From NCBI RefSeq assembly GCF_012932215.1, contig NZ_CP048788.1, positions 806,001-870,000 on the forward strand: a DNA stretch of 64,000 nucleotides, read 5' to 3'. The notes beneath the pieces were generated by a model. The model saw only the letters and a program-made list of their open reading frames with translations, did not search any database and was not told where the DNA came from. Made by a program: the position numbers and the translations under genes. This document shows positions 34,167 through 42,979 of the stretch, one piece after another. Each line of letters begins with the position of its first letter. Within the stretch, counting starts at the first letter, position 1. Origin of the DNA: Roseobacter ponti (lineage in GTDB: Bacteria > Pseudomonadota > Alphaproteobacteria > Rhodobacterales > Rhodobacteraceae).

Positions 34167-35141
34167 TCAGATCTCCAGAACAGTGCTGCCTGTCGTCTGG
34201 CGCGCTTCCAGCGCTTCATGGGCTTTTGCCACATCGCTGAGGGCAAAACGCTGCCCGATGTTAATTTTCACTTCTCCCGCCAGCACCTTATCCGCCAGAT
34301 GCTTTGCCATCGCCTGACAGGTTTCATGATCTCCGATATGCGTAAAGAGCGTCGGACGGGTGATTTTCAAAGACCCCTTTTTGCCCAGTATACCGACATC
34401 AAAAGGCGGCACCGGTCCGGATGCATTGCCAAAAGAAACCATCATCCCGAGCGGCTTCAGCGAATCGAGCGACCCTTCGAATGTGTCTTTGCCGACAGCA
34501 TCCATCACGACATCGACGCCCTTTCCTCCGGTGATGCTGCGCACCTGTGCCGCCCAGTCACCGCTGCGGTAATTCAGGCAATGGGTGGCGCCATGATCGA
34601 GTGCCAGCTGGCATTTTTCGTCGGTGCCCGCAGTGCCGATGAGAGTAATCCCTTCTGACCGCGCCCACTGGCAGGCCAGCAGTCCTACACCGCCGGCGGC
34701 GGCATGAAAGAGAACAGTATCGCCGGCGCTCAGCGGTGTCGTGCGGTGAAAGAGGTATTCAACAGTCATACCCTTGAGCATCATCGCGGCACCCTCTTCA
34801 AAGGAAATGCCTTCGGGCAACGGGCAGACCTGTGCGGCAGGCATCACCCGTGTTTCAGCGTAGGCGCCGGGCGGATTGGACGCATAGGCGGCACGGTCGC
34901 CAGGTTTCAGGTGTGTGACGCCTTCGCCCACCGCTTCGATCACGCCGGCGGCTTCCATGCCCATCGCATGCGGCAGCTGCAGCGGGTAAAGCCCGGTGCG
35001 CTGATAGACGTCGATGAAGTTAAGCCCGACGGCTTTGTGCGCGATCCGGACCTCTCCTTTGCCCGGTTCGCCGATCTCCCGGTCCACCAGTCTGAAGTTT
35101 TCAGGCCCGCCGTGTTCTTCGATGATTGCTGTCAGTGCCAT
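34167..35141 (-). CDS. quinone oxidoreductase (zeta-crystallin-like MDR family)
   Basis: This 324-residue medium-chain reductase lacks the zinc ligands of alcohol dehydrogenases and has the quinone reductase features NFIDVYQRTGLYP near residue 46, GMEAAGVIEAVGEGV and the NADPH loop HAAAGGVGLLACQWAR. It reduces quinones or related enals with NADPH. The start at 35141 is backed by GGAGGAGC; a longer frame to 35297 has no support. It stands alone between the malonate and glycosyltransferase loci. Confidence 0.9.
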   Translation of the reverse strand: MALTAIIEEHGGPENFRLVDREIGEPGKGEVRIAHKAVGLNFIDVYQRTGLYPLQLPHAMGMEAAGVIEAVGEGVTHLKPGDRAAYASNPPGAYAETRVMPAAQVCPLPEGISFEEGAAMMLKGMTVEYLFHRTTPLSAGDTVLFHAAAGGVGLLACQWARSEGITLIGTAGTDEKCQLALDHGATHCLNYRSGDWAAQVRSITGGKGVDVVMDAVGKDTFEGSLDSLKPLGMMVSFGNASGPVPPFDVGILGKKGSLKITRPTLFTHIGDHETCQAMAKHLADKVLAGEVKINIGQRFALSDVAKAHEALEARQTTGSTVLEI

Positions 35142-35351
35142 ATCGTGCTCCTCCGCTTTGTGCGCATGTGAGGCTATTCCGCAGGGGATATCAATCCTCT
35201 GCGCATCTGCCGGTTGTGATCTTCCGGCATTTTCCGCGCGCGCGGGTGTTAAGCATCCCGGCAGACTGCGGGGCCCGGGCGGTGGTGGTGGCGGCATTTT
35301 CGCGCGGATGACATGTGCCGCGCGACGCGTACCGTTTCGACGGGTGTCTGG

Positions 35352-36857
35352 TCAGGACATCCTGCGGCCGCCGGCATCGAGAAACCAGTCATCGGGGTAG
35401 GGGTACCACCATTCATGCCGTATCGGTTTGTGATCGAGGATCACCATTTTTGACCGGCGGAAAGTGTCCAGCCCCATCCGGCTGAGCTCCCGTCCGATCC
35501 CGGAGGCTTTCCAGCCGCCAAAGGGCAGAGCGTCGTTGTCGATCATCGGATTGTTGATCCAGACCATGCCCGCCTCAAGCCGGTCATGGGCATCATGAGC
35601 CTCTTCAAGTGAGGTGGTAAACACGCAGGCGCCGAGGCCGAATTCGGAGGCATTCGCCGCCGTGATGGCAGCGTCGAAATCCGGTACGCGCATGATTGCT
35701 GCAACTGGTCCGAAACACTCCTCGTGCAGAATATCCATGTCACCGGTGCAACCGGTCAGGATGGTCGGTTCATAAAACCAGCCCGCTGGCTGGTCAGGCG
35801 GTCTCCTGCCGCCACAAACGATTGTGGCCCCTTTGGCGACAGCATCTGCGACGAGGCGTTCGACCTTGTCGCGTGCGGCCTCACTGACCATCGGGCCTAT
35901 TTCGGATTTATCCAGTCCGTTGCCGATGCGCAGGCGAAGGGTTTCTGAACTGAAGGCATCGACAAAAGCGTCATGCACGCTTTCCACCACATAAAGTCTT
36001 TCGGTTGAGGTGCAGACCTGGCCCGTCATATGAAAGGCGCCGGTAACGGCCCCGGCGGCGGCAATATCAAGCGGGGCATGTGCGCTGATGATCATCGGAT
36101 CCGAGCCGCCGGCCTCGATCACAGCCGGCTTGAGATGTGCCGCTGCGGCCATTGCCACCCTGCGCGCGGCAGAGACCGATCCGGTGAATGCCACTGCATG
36201 GGTGTGTTTGCTGGAAACCAGTGCTTCGCCCACAGCGGCCCCGCCGGGCAGACAGGCAATCAGACCGTTCGGCAGTACGGAGAACACCTTCATGAATTCG
36301 AGTGTGCAGAGTGTCGTCGCCTCGGCGGGTTTGATGACACAGCCGTTGCCCGCCGCAAGTGATGCCGCGACCGTCCAGCACATCAGAAGGACCGGAAAGT
36401 TAAAGGGCATGATATGCACTGATGTGCCCAGGGGCTCGTATTTCGCAAACTGCAATGAACCCGCCTGGGTTGTGCCCGCGATTTTGCCGGCGTCATCCCG
36501 GGCCATTTCGGCAAAATACCGGAACACTGGCGCGCAGTTTGCAAGCTCGCCGATGGCCTCGGGGTAGGGTTTGCCCATCTCGCGGCTCATCACAATGGCG
36601 CAGTGGCTCAGATCGGCGGCCTCAATGTGTCCGGCGAGATCATGAAGACGCTTTGCGCGCGTTTTTGCATCGAGGGCGGCCCACCCTTTCTGAGCGGCCG
36701 AAACGGCAATGAGGGCCGCATCGATCTCATCGGGAGTGACCTCGGCGCGGTGCCCGACCTGATCCAGAGTGGCGGGATCGGTTACCGCGCAGGCCTCACC
36801 GGCGCTGGCCGGAAATTCAGGCGAGATGAAATAGCGGCCGTTCAGGATGTCTGTCAT
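35352..36857 (-). CDS. NAD(P)-dependent aldehyde dehydrogenase
   Basis: The 501-residue protein is a canonical ALDH: AGNGCVIKPAEA (cofactor), VAFTGSVSAARRVA, the general-base Glu in VIEAGGSDPMII, and the catalytic Cys in GQVCTSTERLYV. The succinate-semialdehyde dehydrogenase branch is nearest by look. It is the last gene of the polyamine-type transporter operon, 85 bp after a cupin gene, which fits oxidation of an aldehyde made from an imported amine or glycoconjugate. The true substrate is unknown. Confidence 0.87.
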   Translation of the reverse strand: MTDILNGRYFISPEFPASAGEACAVTDPATLDQVGHRAEVTPDEIDAALIAVSAAQKGWAALDAKTRAKRLHDLAGHIEAADLSHCAIVMSREMGKPYPEAIGELANCAPVFRYFAEMARDDAGKIAGTTQAGSLQFAKYEPLGTSVHIMPFNFPVLLMCWTVAASLAAGNGCVIKPAEATTLCTLEFMKVFSVLPNGLIACLPGGAAVGEALVSSKHTHAVAFTGSVSAARRVAMAAAAHLKPAVIEAGGSDPMIISAHAPLDIAAAGAVTGAFHMTGQVCTSTERLYVVESVHDAFVDAFSSETLRLRIGNGLDKSEIGPMVSEAARDKVERLVADAVAKGATIVCGGRRPPDQPAGWFYEPTILTGCTGDMDILHEECFGPVAAIMRVPDFDAAITAANASEFGLGACVFTTSLEEAHDAHDRLEAGMVWINNPMIDNDALPFGGWKASGIGRELSRMGLDTFRRSKMVILDHKPIRHEWWYPYPDDWFLDAGGRRMS

Positions 36858-36942
36858 CGGTTCGTCCTTGTGCTCTGCAGGGCCGGTCCCGCGCCAGGTT
36901 CGCCCAAAACTGCGCGGGCGGCGGGTTAACGGGCCGCCCGCC

Positions 36943-37287
36943 TTATCGGATCATGTAGACCTTGCGGATTGTCTCATGCACGGTGCAGACGCCCTTCCAG
37001 TCTTTGGGAAAGAAGGCCGCCGTGTCGGGTCGTATTTCGATCACTTCGCCGCTCTCGTTCACATAGGTGCAGCGCCCTTCAAGAAAGTGGCAGAACTCAT
37101 CCGAAGTCACGTGACAGCCCCATTTGCCGGGCGTGCAGATCCACATGCCACACTCGGACCGGCCCTCAGGGCCTTTGTGCATCACGACCCCGCTGACGCG
37201 GGAGGTACCTTCGATCATCGTGGGAATGACGCCCCAGTCGACCGTTTCGGTGACGGAGCAGGGGTCGCGCAGAACAGGTGTTTTCAT
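36943..37287 (-). CDS. cupin-domain protein, Cupin_3 (DUF861) type, copy 2
   Basis: A 114-residue single cupin: GMWICTPGKWGCH, TSDEFCHFLEGRCTYV and FPKDWKGVCTVHETIRKVYM give the two cupin motifs of the DUF861 family, which also holds ureidoglycine aminohydrolase-like proteins. It is clearly related to the neighbouring cupin gene 12 bp upstream, so the pair arose by duplication. Metal ligands are incomplete compared with classic cupins, so it may be a binding protein rather than an enzyme. Confidence 0.8.
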   Translation of the reverse strand: MKTPVLRDPCSVTETVDWGVIPTMIEGTSRVSGVVMHKGPEGRSECGMWICTPGKWGCHVTSDEFCHFLEGRCTYVNESGEVIEIRPDTAAFFPKDWKGVCTVHETIRKVYMIR

Positions 37288-37299
37288 CGGATGCGTGCC

Positions 37300-37659
37300 T
37301 CAGGTGAGCATATAGCTGTTGCGGGTTGTCTCAAAGATTTCGGCTTCGCCGGTCCAGCCGGCGCGAAAAACCACAGCGGTGCCGGCGGACACATCGACGA
37401 CTTCGCCGTTGTCATGCCGGTACTGCGCGCGGCCCTGCATAAAGTAACAGAACTCATCACGTGGCACGGCAATGCGCCACCGGCCGGGCGTGCAGACCCA
37501 GATGCCGCATTCGGGGCTGTTGCCAGGCCCCTTGAACAGAAGCCGCCCGTTGGAATGAGAGGCCCCTGACAGCGCGTCGGGCTGCGGGCCCCAGTCCGCC
37601 AGATCATCATAGCTGGTGGCATCATGGATATGCGGCGCTGTGGCGCTCAGCTCTGTCAT
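37300..37659 (-). CDS. cupin-domain protein, Cupin_3 (DUF861) type, copy 1
   Basis: A 119-residue relative of the next gene, with GIWVCTPGRWRIAVPRDEFC, FMQGRAQYRHDNGEVVDV and FRAGWTGEAEIFETTRNSYM. Its ATG overlaps the glycosyltransferase stop by 4 bp, tying it to that gene. In related loci DUF861 proteins occur beside polyamine or amino-sugar genes; the function here is not known. The N-terminus differs from copy 2 and contains DLADWGPQPDALSG. Confidence 0.8.
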   Translation of the reverse strand: MTELSATAPHIHDATSYDDLADWGPQPDALSGASHSNGRLLFKGPGNSPECGIWVCTPGRWRIAVPRDEFCYFMQGRAQYRHDNGEVVDVSAGTAVVFRAGWTGEAEIFETTRNSYMLT

Positions 37660-38933
37660 TCCGCCAGCGCCGACAAAAGTTTTGCAGCTTTCAGCGGTCC
37701 TTCGCAGGCCTGCATGTGTCTGGAAAGATCTGCGAGTTTACCCGCCATTTCGCTGTCATTCAGGCAGGCTTCGATCTTTTCGATCAGTTCGTCGTCGGTC
37801 CAGTCATAGCGGTCCGAGCGGAAACCATACCCGGTTTCCTGCACGCGCATCGCGTTGTCATGCCCGTCCCAGACATAGGGCATGATGATCGCTGGTTTCC
37901 CGAAATAGAGGCATTCCGTGAACGAGTTATTGCCCCCGTGGTGGATGACAACACCGACCTCGGGAATGACCGAAGGCTGCGGATACCAGCCTTCGATGAT
38001 CACATTGGGCGGGATGTCGGAGTATTCCTCTTTGTAATCCCCGACATTGACCAGCGCACGGTAGCGCGTCTTGCCGATCAGCGTGATCAGTCGCTTGAGA
38101 AGATCGGTGTCACCGGCACCGAGAGAGCCGAAAGAAACGTAAAGCAGCGGCCCGTCGTTGTTGGCGGCAAACTCAGGCACCTCCCAGGCGGCATCCTCAC
38201 GCACGCAGCCTTCAAGATACTGGAAACGCTCAGGATCGAGCGGATTTTCCCGCGTATATGTCAGCGGCTGCGGGTAGAGCATCAGGTTCATATAGGGCGA
38301 GGGCTCGAAGAATTCCCCGATCTTATATGCATCTTCCCCACACCCGGCGAGAAAGGCGTTAAAATCCGCGTGGATCGGCGCGATGACCTCTTCGAACTTC
38401 GCCCGGAAGGCGGCGTGGCCTTCGGTGTCGTTCTCGGCCATGCCCGACAGATGCGGCGGAATGGCGGGATCTTCGATTTCGTTTTCGGAGCATGAGATGA
38501 TCCGCACCCACGGCACGCCATACTGTTTGATTGCCGGAAAAAGGATCACGTTATCCACGGCGATCAGATCCGGTTTGATTTTGTCCAGTACGGCCGGCAG
38601 ATCTTTCTGCGCCCATTTGGCGCTGTCCACGATCGCTTCCCAGCATTCCTTTACATAGTTGTCGATCTGATCAATCGGTGCTTTGCGGAAATTGGGGATA
38701 TGGCCGTTGATGAAATCCTCCCAGAACTTTGCCATCTGCTCAGGCGGCATCGGCTCGGACAGTGCCACCGGATGGGCTTCAAAACCGTAACCTTCGTAGA
38801 TCTCCGTAAAGCCGGGATCAGAGAGAAAGACGACCTTATGTCCCATTTTGCTCAGCGCCTGGGCGATGCCTACTGAATTGAGCGCCGGGCCGAAAGCAGC
38901 TTCGGGGAAAAGGGCAAAAGTTTTCTGTTCCAT
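37656..38933 (-). CDS. GT1-family glycosyltransferase, paralogue A
   Basis: The 425-residue protein has the GT-B fold of UGT/MGT enzymes: an N-terminal acceptor domain (FALFPEAAFGPALNSVGIAQ) and a C-terminal nucleotide-sugar domain with YVSFGSLGAGD, GWYPQPSVIPEVGVVIHHGG and NNSFTECLYFGKPAIIMPY. These enzymes transfer sugar from UDP-sugars to small molecules. I start at 38933 (GGAG upstream). It is inside an operon with a polyamine-type importer and is closely related to the gene at 43909-45174 across the divergent promoter. Confidence 0.82.
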   Translation of the reverse strand: MEQKTFALFPEAAFGPALNSVGIAQALSKMGHKVVFLSDPGFTEIYEGYGFEAHPVALSEPMPPEQMAKFWEDFINGHIPNFRKAPIDQIDNYVKECWEAIVDSAKWAQKDLPAVLDKIKPDLIAVDNVILFPAIKQYGVPWVRIISCSENEIEDPAIPPHLSGMAENDTEGHAAFRAKFEEVIAPIHADFNAFLAGCGEDAYKIGEFFEPSPYMNLMLYPQPLTYTRENPLDPERFQYLEGCVREDAAWEVPEFAANNDGPLLYVSFGSLGAGDTDLLKRLITLIGKTRYRALVNVGDYKEEYSDIPPNVIIEGWYPQPSVIPEVGVVIHHGGNNSFTECLYFGKPAIIMPYVWDGHDNAMRVQETGYGFRSDRYDWTDDELIEKIEACLNDSEMAGKLADLSRHMQACEGPLKAAKLLSALAE

Positions 38934-38953
38934 GGTGTCTCCTTTGACAGGGT

Positions 38954-40012
38954 TCATTCGGGAAAAATATGTGTGTCTTTTGCAGACCAGCTGACGGTGA
39001 TCTGCCGGCCCACCACGGGGGCGTTGCCGTCTGCTTCATCTGCGGTCATGCGGGCAATGACCGGTGCGTCGGCGAGTGCGGTGCTGATATGCACCAGCAG
39101 ATCGAGCCCGTGATAGGCCAGGGCCGTTATTTCTCCGGTCAGGCTGTTGTCGCCCGTCCCGCCCACCCGCAGCCGTTCGGGCCGGATGGCCGCAACAACC
39201 TGCGTGCCGGTGGGCGCGGCGCGGCCATCGGTTTTCACCGGAGTGCCATCGCGCGTGGCAAATCCGTTGGCCCTGCGGCTGACCGGCAGGAAGTTCATTA
39301 CCCCGATAAAATCAGCAGCAAAGCGGGTGCCGGGGCTTTCATAGATTTCGTGCGGTGTTCCGACCTGCAGCAGCGCGCCGTCCTTCATAATCGCAATGCG
39401 GTCGGCCATCACCAGCGCTTCTTCCTGATCATGGGTGACCACGACAAAAGTGATGCCGAATTCATGCTGAAGCCGTTTGAGTTCGAGCTGCATCTCGCTG
39501 CGCAGTTTTTTGTCGAGCGCGCCGAGCGGTTCGTCCAGCAAAAGCACCTTTGGCCGTTTGACCAGTGCGCGGGCCAGTGCCACGCGCTGTCTTTGACCGC
39601 CGGAGAGCTGATCAGGTTTGCGTTTCGCCAGATGTCCCAGCTGAATCACGTCGAGGATTTCGCTGACCCGCGAGGCCGTTTCGGCCTTTGGCAGGCGGTC
39701 CATCTCGAGCCCGTAGGCGATGTTCTGCGTGACCGTCATATGCGGAAAAAGCGCGTAGGACTGAAACATAAGATTGAGCGGGCGCCGGTTGGGGGTGAGC
39801 CCCGCGATTGATGTGCCTTCAAGCAGTATGTCGCCGTCTGTCAGGTCCTCAAAGCCGGCAAGCATCCGCAGCAGCGTTGTCTTGCCACTGCCGGAAGCGC
39901 CGAGCAGCGCAAAGAACTCGTTTTCAGCGATGTCGAGCGACAGATCCGCTACCGCACGCACGCTGCCAAAGGCCTTCGAGACGTTACGGATGCTGAGAAA
40001 GGGGTGTGTCAC
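38954..40012 (-). CDS. polyamine-type ABC transporter ATP-binding protein
   Basis: A PotA-type ATPase of 352 residues: Walker A GASGSGKTT, the signature LSGGQRQRVALARAL, Walker B VLLLDEPLGALD, His loop VTHDQEEAL, and a C-terminal TOBE domain of about 110 residues. It starts at a GTG overlapping the permease stop by 4 bp and lies 20 bp before the glycosyltransferase. It energises the importer encoded by the three upstream genes. Confidence 0.93.
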   Translation of the reverse strand: MTHPFLSIRNVSKAFGSVRAVADLSLDIAENEFFALLGASGSGKTTLLRMLAGFEDLTDGDILLEGTSIAGLTPNRRPLNLMFQSYALFPHMTVTQNIAYGLEMDRLPKAETASRVSEILDVIQLGHLAKRKPDQLSGGQRQRVALARALVKRPKVLLLDEPLGALDKKLRSEMQLELKRLQHEFGITFVVVTHDQEEALVMADRIAIMKDGALLQVGTPHEIYESPGTRFAADFIGVMNFLPVSRRANGFATRDGTPVKTDGRAAPTGTQVVAAIRPERLRVGGTGDNSLTGEITALAYHGLDLLVHISTALADAPVIARMTADEADGNAPVVGRQITVSWSAKDTHIFPE

Positions 40013-40800
40013 TGGCCGGGCAGCTCCCCTTTGTTCAGCCGCTGTGACAGGGCAAGTGCCACCACCGAAACGGCCATCACCAGCGTTGCAAGAGCATTGA
40101 TTTCGGGCGTCACACCAAAGCGGATCATCGCGAAAATCTGCATCGGCAGGGTGATTGATGAACGGCCCGCCCCGGCGGTGAAAAAGGCGATGATGAATTC
40201 ATCGACCGAGAGGGTGAAAGCCAGCAGCGCGCCGGCGATGATCGCCGGCATCAGAACCGGAACGACCACGCGCCTCAGTGTGGTAAAGGTTGAGGCGCCG
40301 AGGTCGCCGGACGCTTCAACGATCGACCAGTCAAAGTTTTTCAGCCGCGCACGGACCACCGCGCAGACGAATGCGAGATTGAACACCACATGGCTGACGA
40401 TGATCGTATGCAGCCCCATTTTCACGCCAAGCAGCGAGAAGAACGACAAAAGCGCAATGGCGAGCACGATGTCGGGGATGATCATCGGCGCGAAGATAAC
40501 GGTTTCCAGCCATTTGCCGTTGCGACGCCGTATCTCGACGCCAATCGCAAGCAGAGTTCCCAGAACTGTGGACAGCGCAGTTGAAAAGAGCGCCACGACA
40601 AGGGTATTGCCGGCAGCCTTCAGGATATCATCATTGGCGAGCAGGGCACCGTACCATCGGGTGGAAAACCCTGTCCAGGCCGTGGGCAGCCCGCCTTCGT
40701 TGAAGGACAACCCTACGAGAACCGAAATCGGAATGTAGAGGAAGGCGAAGACCACGCCGAGGATCAGAAGCATGAGGCGAAAGATGTGGCGCTCAGCCAT
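40009..40800 (-). CDS. polyamine-type ABC transporter permease (PotC-like)
   Basis: The 263-residue permease has about six membrane segments and the EAA motif EASGDLGASTFTTLRRVVVP. It forms the channel with the PotB-like partner. The start overlaps that gene by 8 bp and the stop overlaps the ATPase gene by 4 bp. Confidence 0.92.
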   Translation of the reverse strand: MAERHIFRLMLLILGVVFAFLYIPISVLVGLSFNEGGLPTAWTGFSTRWYGALLANDDILKAAGNTLVVALFSTALSTVLGTLLAIGVEIRRRNGKWLETVIFAPMIIPDIVLAIALLSFFSLLGVKMGLHTIIVSHVVFNLAFVCAVVRARLKNFDWSIVEASGDLGASTFTTLRRVVVPVLMPAIIAGALLAFTLSVDEFIIAFFTAGAGRSSITLPMQIFAMIRFGVTPEINALATLVMAVSVVALALSQRLNKGELPGQ

Positions 40801-41653
40801 CGCGCGCCCCTTTCCCGCCGGAGGCCCTGTCGGCGATCACAGCCTGGCCCATCAGAAGGCCCAGCATCACAGCAATCAGCACCATCGACAGAGCAGCGCC
40901 AAAGGGCCAGTCGTTGGCGGTCAGGAACTGCGCATAAACCAGATTGCCGATCATCTGGAACTGGCCGCCACCGAGCAGGGCGGGTGTCACGAAGTTGCCG
41001 ATCGACAGCACAAAAACGAAGACGAAGCCGGTTGCGATGCCAGGCACCGTCATCGGCAGGGTCACGCGGCGAAAGGTGGTCCATGCAGAGGCCCCCAGAT
41101 CACGTGAGGCCTCCGTGACTTCAGGGTTGAGCCGGGACAGCGGCGCATAGCAGCTGAGGATCACAAACGGCAGATAGTTATAGACCAGCCCGATCACGAC
41201 AGCCTGCTCGGAGTAGAGCATCTGGGGCAGTTCGCCTTCATATCCGACCCAGCGGGCGAGGTTCACGATAAGCCCCTCGCGGTTCAGCAGAACGATCCAG
41301 GCATAGGTGCGCACCAGATAGTTCGACCAGAAGGGCAGCACCGCGAAAAAAAGCAGCATCGGCTGGTGGCGGCGCGGCATGGCCGCGATGGCATAGGCCG
41401 CCGCATATCCGAGCACGCAGGCGATGGCGGCAGAAAGCCCGGCAATGCCTGCGGATTTCAGGAAGATCCGGAAATAGAGCGGGTCAAAGACCAGCGCCAG
41501 GTTTTCCAGCGTCCAGGTGTATTCAATGCCGCCATAGAGCCCGCGCCGGAAAAACGCGAGCACGAGGATCAGCGCGCAGGGCACCACCATGAGCCCGAAG
41601 AGCCAGATCATGGCGGGCGTCATCAGGAGCAGCGGGCGTCGGTCAGCGGACAT
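40793..41653 (-). CDS. polyamine-type ABC transporter permease (PotB-like)
   Basis: The 286-residue permease has six membrane segments and the EAA loop EASRDLGASAWTTFRRVTLP. The region around LPFWSNYLVRTYAWIVLL is typical of PotB/PotH. It follows the binding-protein gene after 84 bp that contain a strong hairpin. Confidence 0.92.
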   Translation of the reverse strand: MSADRRPLLLMTPAMIWLFGLMVVPCALILVLAFFRRGLYGGIEYTWTLENLALVFDPLYFRIFLKSAGIAGLSAAIACVLGYAAAYAIAAMPRRHQPMLLFFAVLPFWSNYLVRTYAWIVLLNREGLIVNLARWVGYEGELPQMLYSEQAVVIGLVYNYLPFVILSCYAPLSRLNPEVTEASRDLGASAWTTFRRVTLPMTVPGIATGFVFVFVLSIGNFVTPALLGGGQFQMIGNLVYAQFLTANDWPFGAALSMVLIAVMLGLLMGQAVIADRASGGKGARDG

Positions 41654-41699
41654 TGAAAACCCTGCGCCGGCACGCGCCGACAGCGGTTGAGGGGAGGGT

Positions 41700-41730
41700 G
41701 GGCTCCGCCTGCATCTGCACAGCGGAGCCC
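41700..41730 (-). terminator. intercistronic hairpin after the binding-protein gene
   Basis: A perfect 9-bp stem (41700-41708 with 41722-41730) and 13-nt loop sit between the binding protein and permease genes, with no T-run. As in the urt and malonate operons it probably raises the ratio of binding protein to permease. Confidence 0.65.
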
Positions 41731-41737
41731 GGGAGGA

Positions 41738-42781
41738 TCAGTTTGCTTTGATCTCGGACACCAGGCGCGAATAATCGCGCTGTGCCGCGCCGACATCGCG
41801 CAGCTGTTCAAATTTCAGCATGTCCTCGGGCGACATGCCCATGTTGGGGAAAGTCTCTATGAGCGAGGCATCAACGCCCGACATCGCGGCCTCGTTGGGG
41901 ACTTTATAGAGGATGTTCTCGGCCGCCCAGCGATGGTTTTCGGCATCCAGGATATAGTTCACAAAGTCATAGGCGGCGTCTTTGTTTTCTGAAGCTTTGA
42001 GGATCACCATCGTATCGACCCAGAGATCGGAGCCTTCGGACGGAATCGTATATTTAATGTCTGCGTTTTCGCCGATGCCGTAGTTGCACCAGCCGTCCCA
42101 GGCCTGCACCAGTTCCGCTTCGCCGGAGACCAGTTTGGCGTAAAACGTGGTGTCGTCATAGGCCAGCAGGGTGCCTTTCGCGTCGATCAGCAGATCACGT
42201 ACTTCGGCCATTTTGTCGCTGTCGGTCTCGTTCACGGAATACCCCAGAGCAAGCTGTCCTGCCGCCAGCAGCCACCGGTCTGTGGCAAGCATTGTGGTTT
42301 TTCCGGAAACGTCTTCGGCGGGTTTCAGCAGATCGTTCCAGGACGTCGGCTCATCGACAAGGTCAGAACGATAGCAAAGCCCGGTCGTGCCCCAGGCATA
42401 CGGAACAGAGAATGCGTTGCCCGGATCATGCGGCAGTTCGGTCGCCTGCGCGTAAAGGTTGGCGATGTTGGGGATTTTGTCGTGGTCCAGGTCTTCTGTA
42501 AGGCCGAGGTTGTGCAGCACTTCGGCAAAGGGCGAGGAGACAAAAACAACGTCGTAGCCCACCCCCTTTGACGCGATCAGCTTGCCCATGATTTCTTCGT
42601 TTGTGGCATGCAGCACCAGTTCGGCCGTGTGGCCGGTTTCGGCGTTGAAGCTGTCGATGGCATCGGCGGCCATATAGCCGTCCCAGTTTGACACTGTCAG
42701 CGGCTCTGCGAGGGCGGGCAGGCCAAAGGTGGTCAGGGTTGCTGTCATCCAGATACTGCAGTGCAGGTGGTGGCGTTTCAT
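41738..42781 (-). CDS. polyamine-type ABC transporter substrate-binding protein
   Basis: The 347-residue periplasmic protein has a signal peptide of about 25 residues ending ALAEP, then LTVSNWDGYMAAD, as in PotD/PotF binding proteins; VPYAWGTTGLCYRSD and VQAWDGWCNYG form the ligand pocket region. The family binds putrescine, spermidine and related amines, though amino-sugar or quaternary-amine ligands occur. It is the first gene of the minus-strand operon and shares its promoter region with the divergent GntR gene. Confidence 0.9.
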   Translation of the reverse strand: MKRHHLHCSIWMTATLTTFGLPALAEPLTVSNWDGYMAADAIDSFNAETGHTAELVLHATNEEIMGKLIASKGVGYDVVFVSSPFAEVLHNLGLTEDLDHDKIPNIANLYAQATELPHDPGNAFSVPYAWGTTGLCYRSDLVDEPTSWNDLLKPAEDVSGKTTMLATDRWLLAAGQLALGYSVNETDSDKMAEVRDLLIDAKGTLLAYDDTTFYAKLVSGEAELVQAWDGWCNYGIGENADIKYTIPSEGSDLWVDTMVILKASENKDAAYDFVNYILDAENHRWAAENILYKVPNEAAMSGVDASLIETFPNMGMSPEDMLKFEQLRDVGAAQRDYSRLVSEIKAN

Positions 42782-42880
42782 GGCGGTGATCTCCTTGGAA
42801 GGTCTGTTGGACTGTCAGGGATGCAGGCCCTGAGAATTGACTTGCGATTCTATGTGACCGCTCTAGGGTCAGTATTAATG

Positions 42881-42905
42881 ATACAAATTATACGTCAATT
42901 TGTAT
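42881..42905. promoter_or_regulatory. perfect 9-bp inverted repeat, candidate operator of the double-HTH GntR regulator
   Basis: ATACAAATT at 42881-42889 and its exact complement at 42897-42905 are separated by 7 bp, in an AT-rich patch between the divergent transporter operon and the regulator gene. The TTTGTAT half-site resembles those of FCD GntR proteins, but the arms are further apart than usual. Confidence 0.6.
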
Positions 42906-42979
42906 TTGCGGTCTTTTTTCGCCTTTGCGGAATGATCCCCGGGACAGGCCACCGGAACTTTGTTAGGCAGGGTTAAGTG

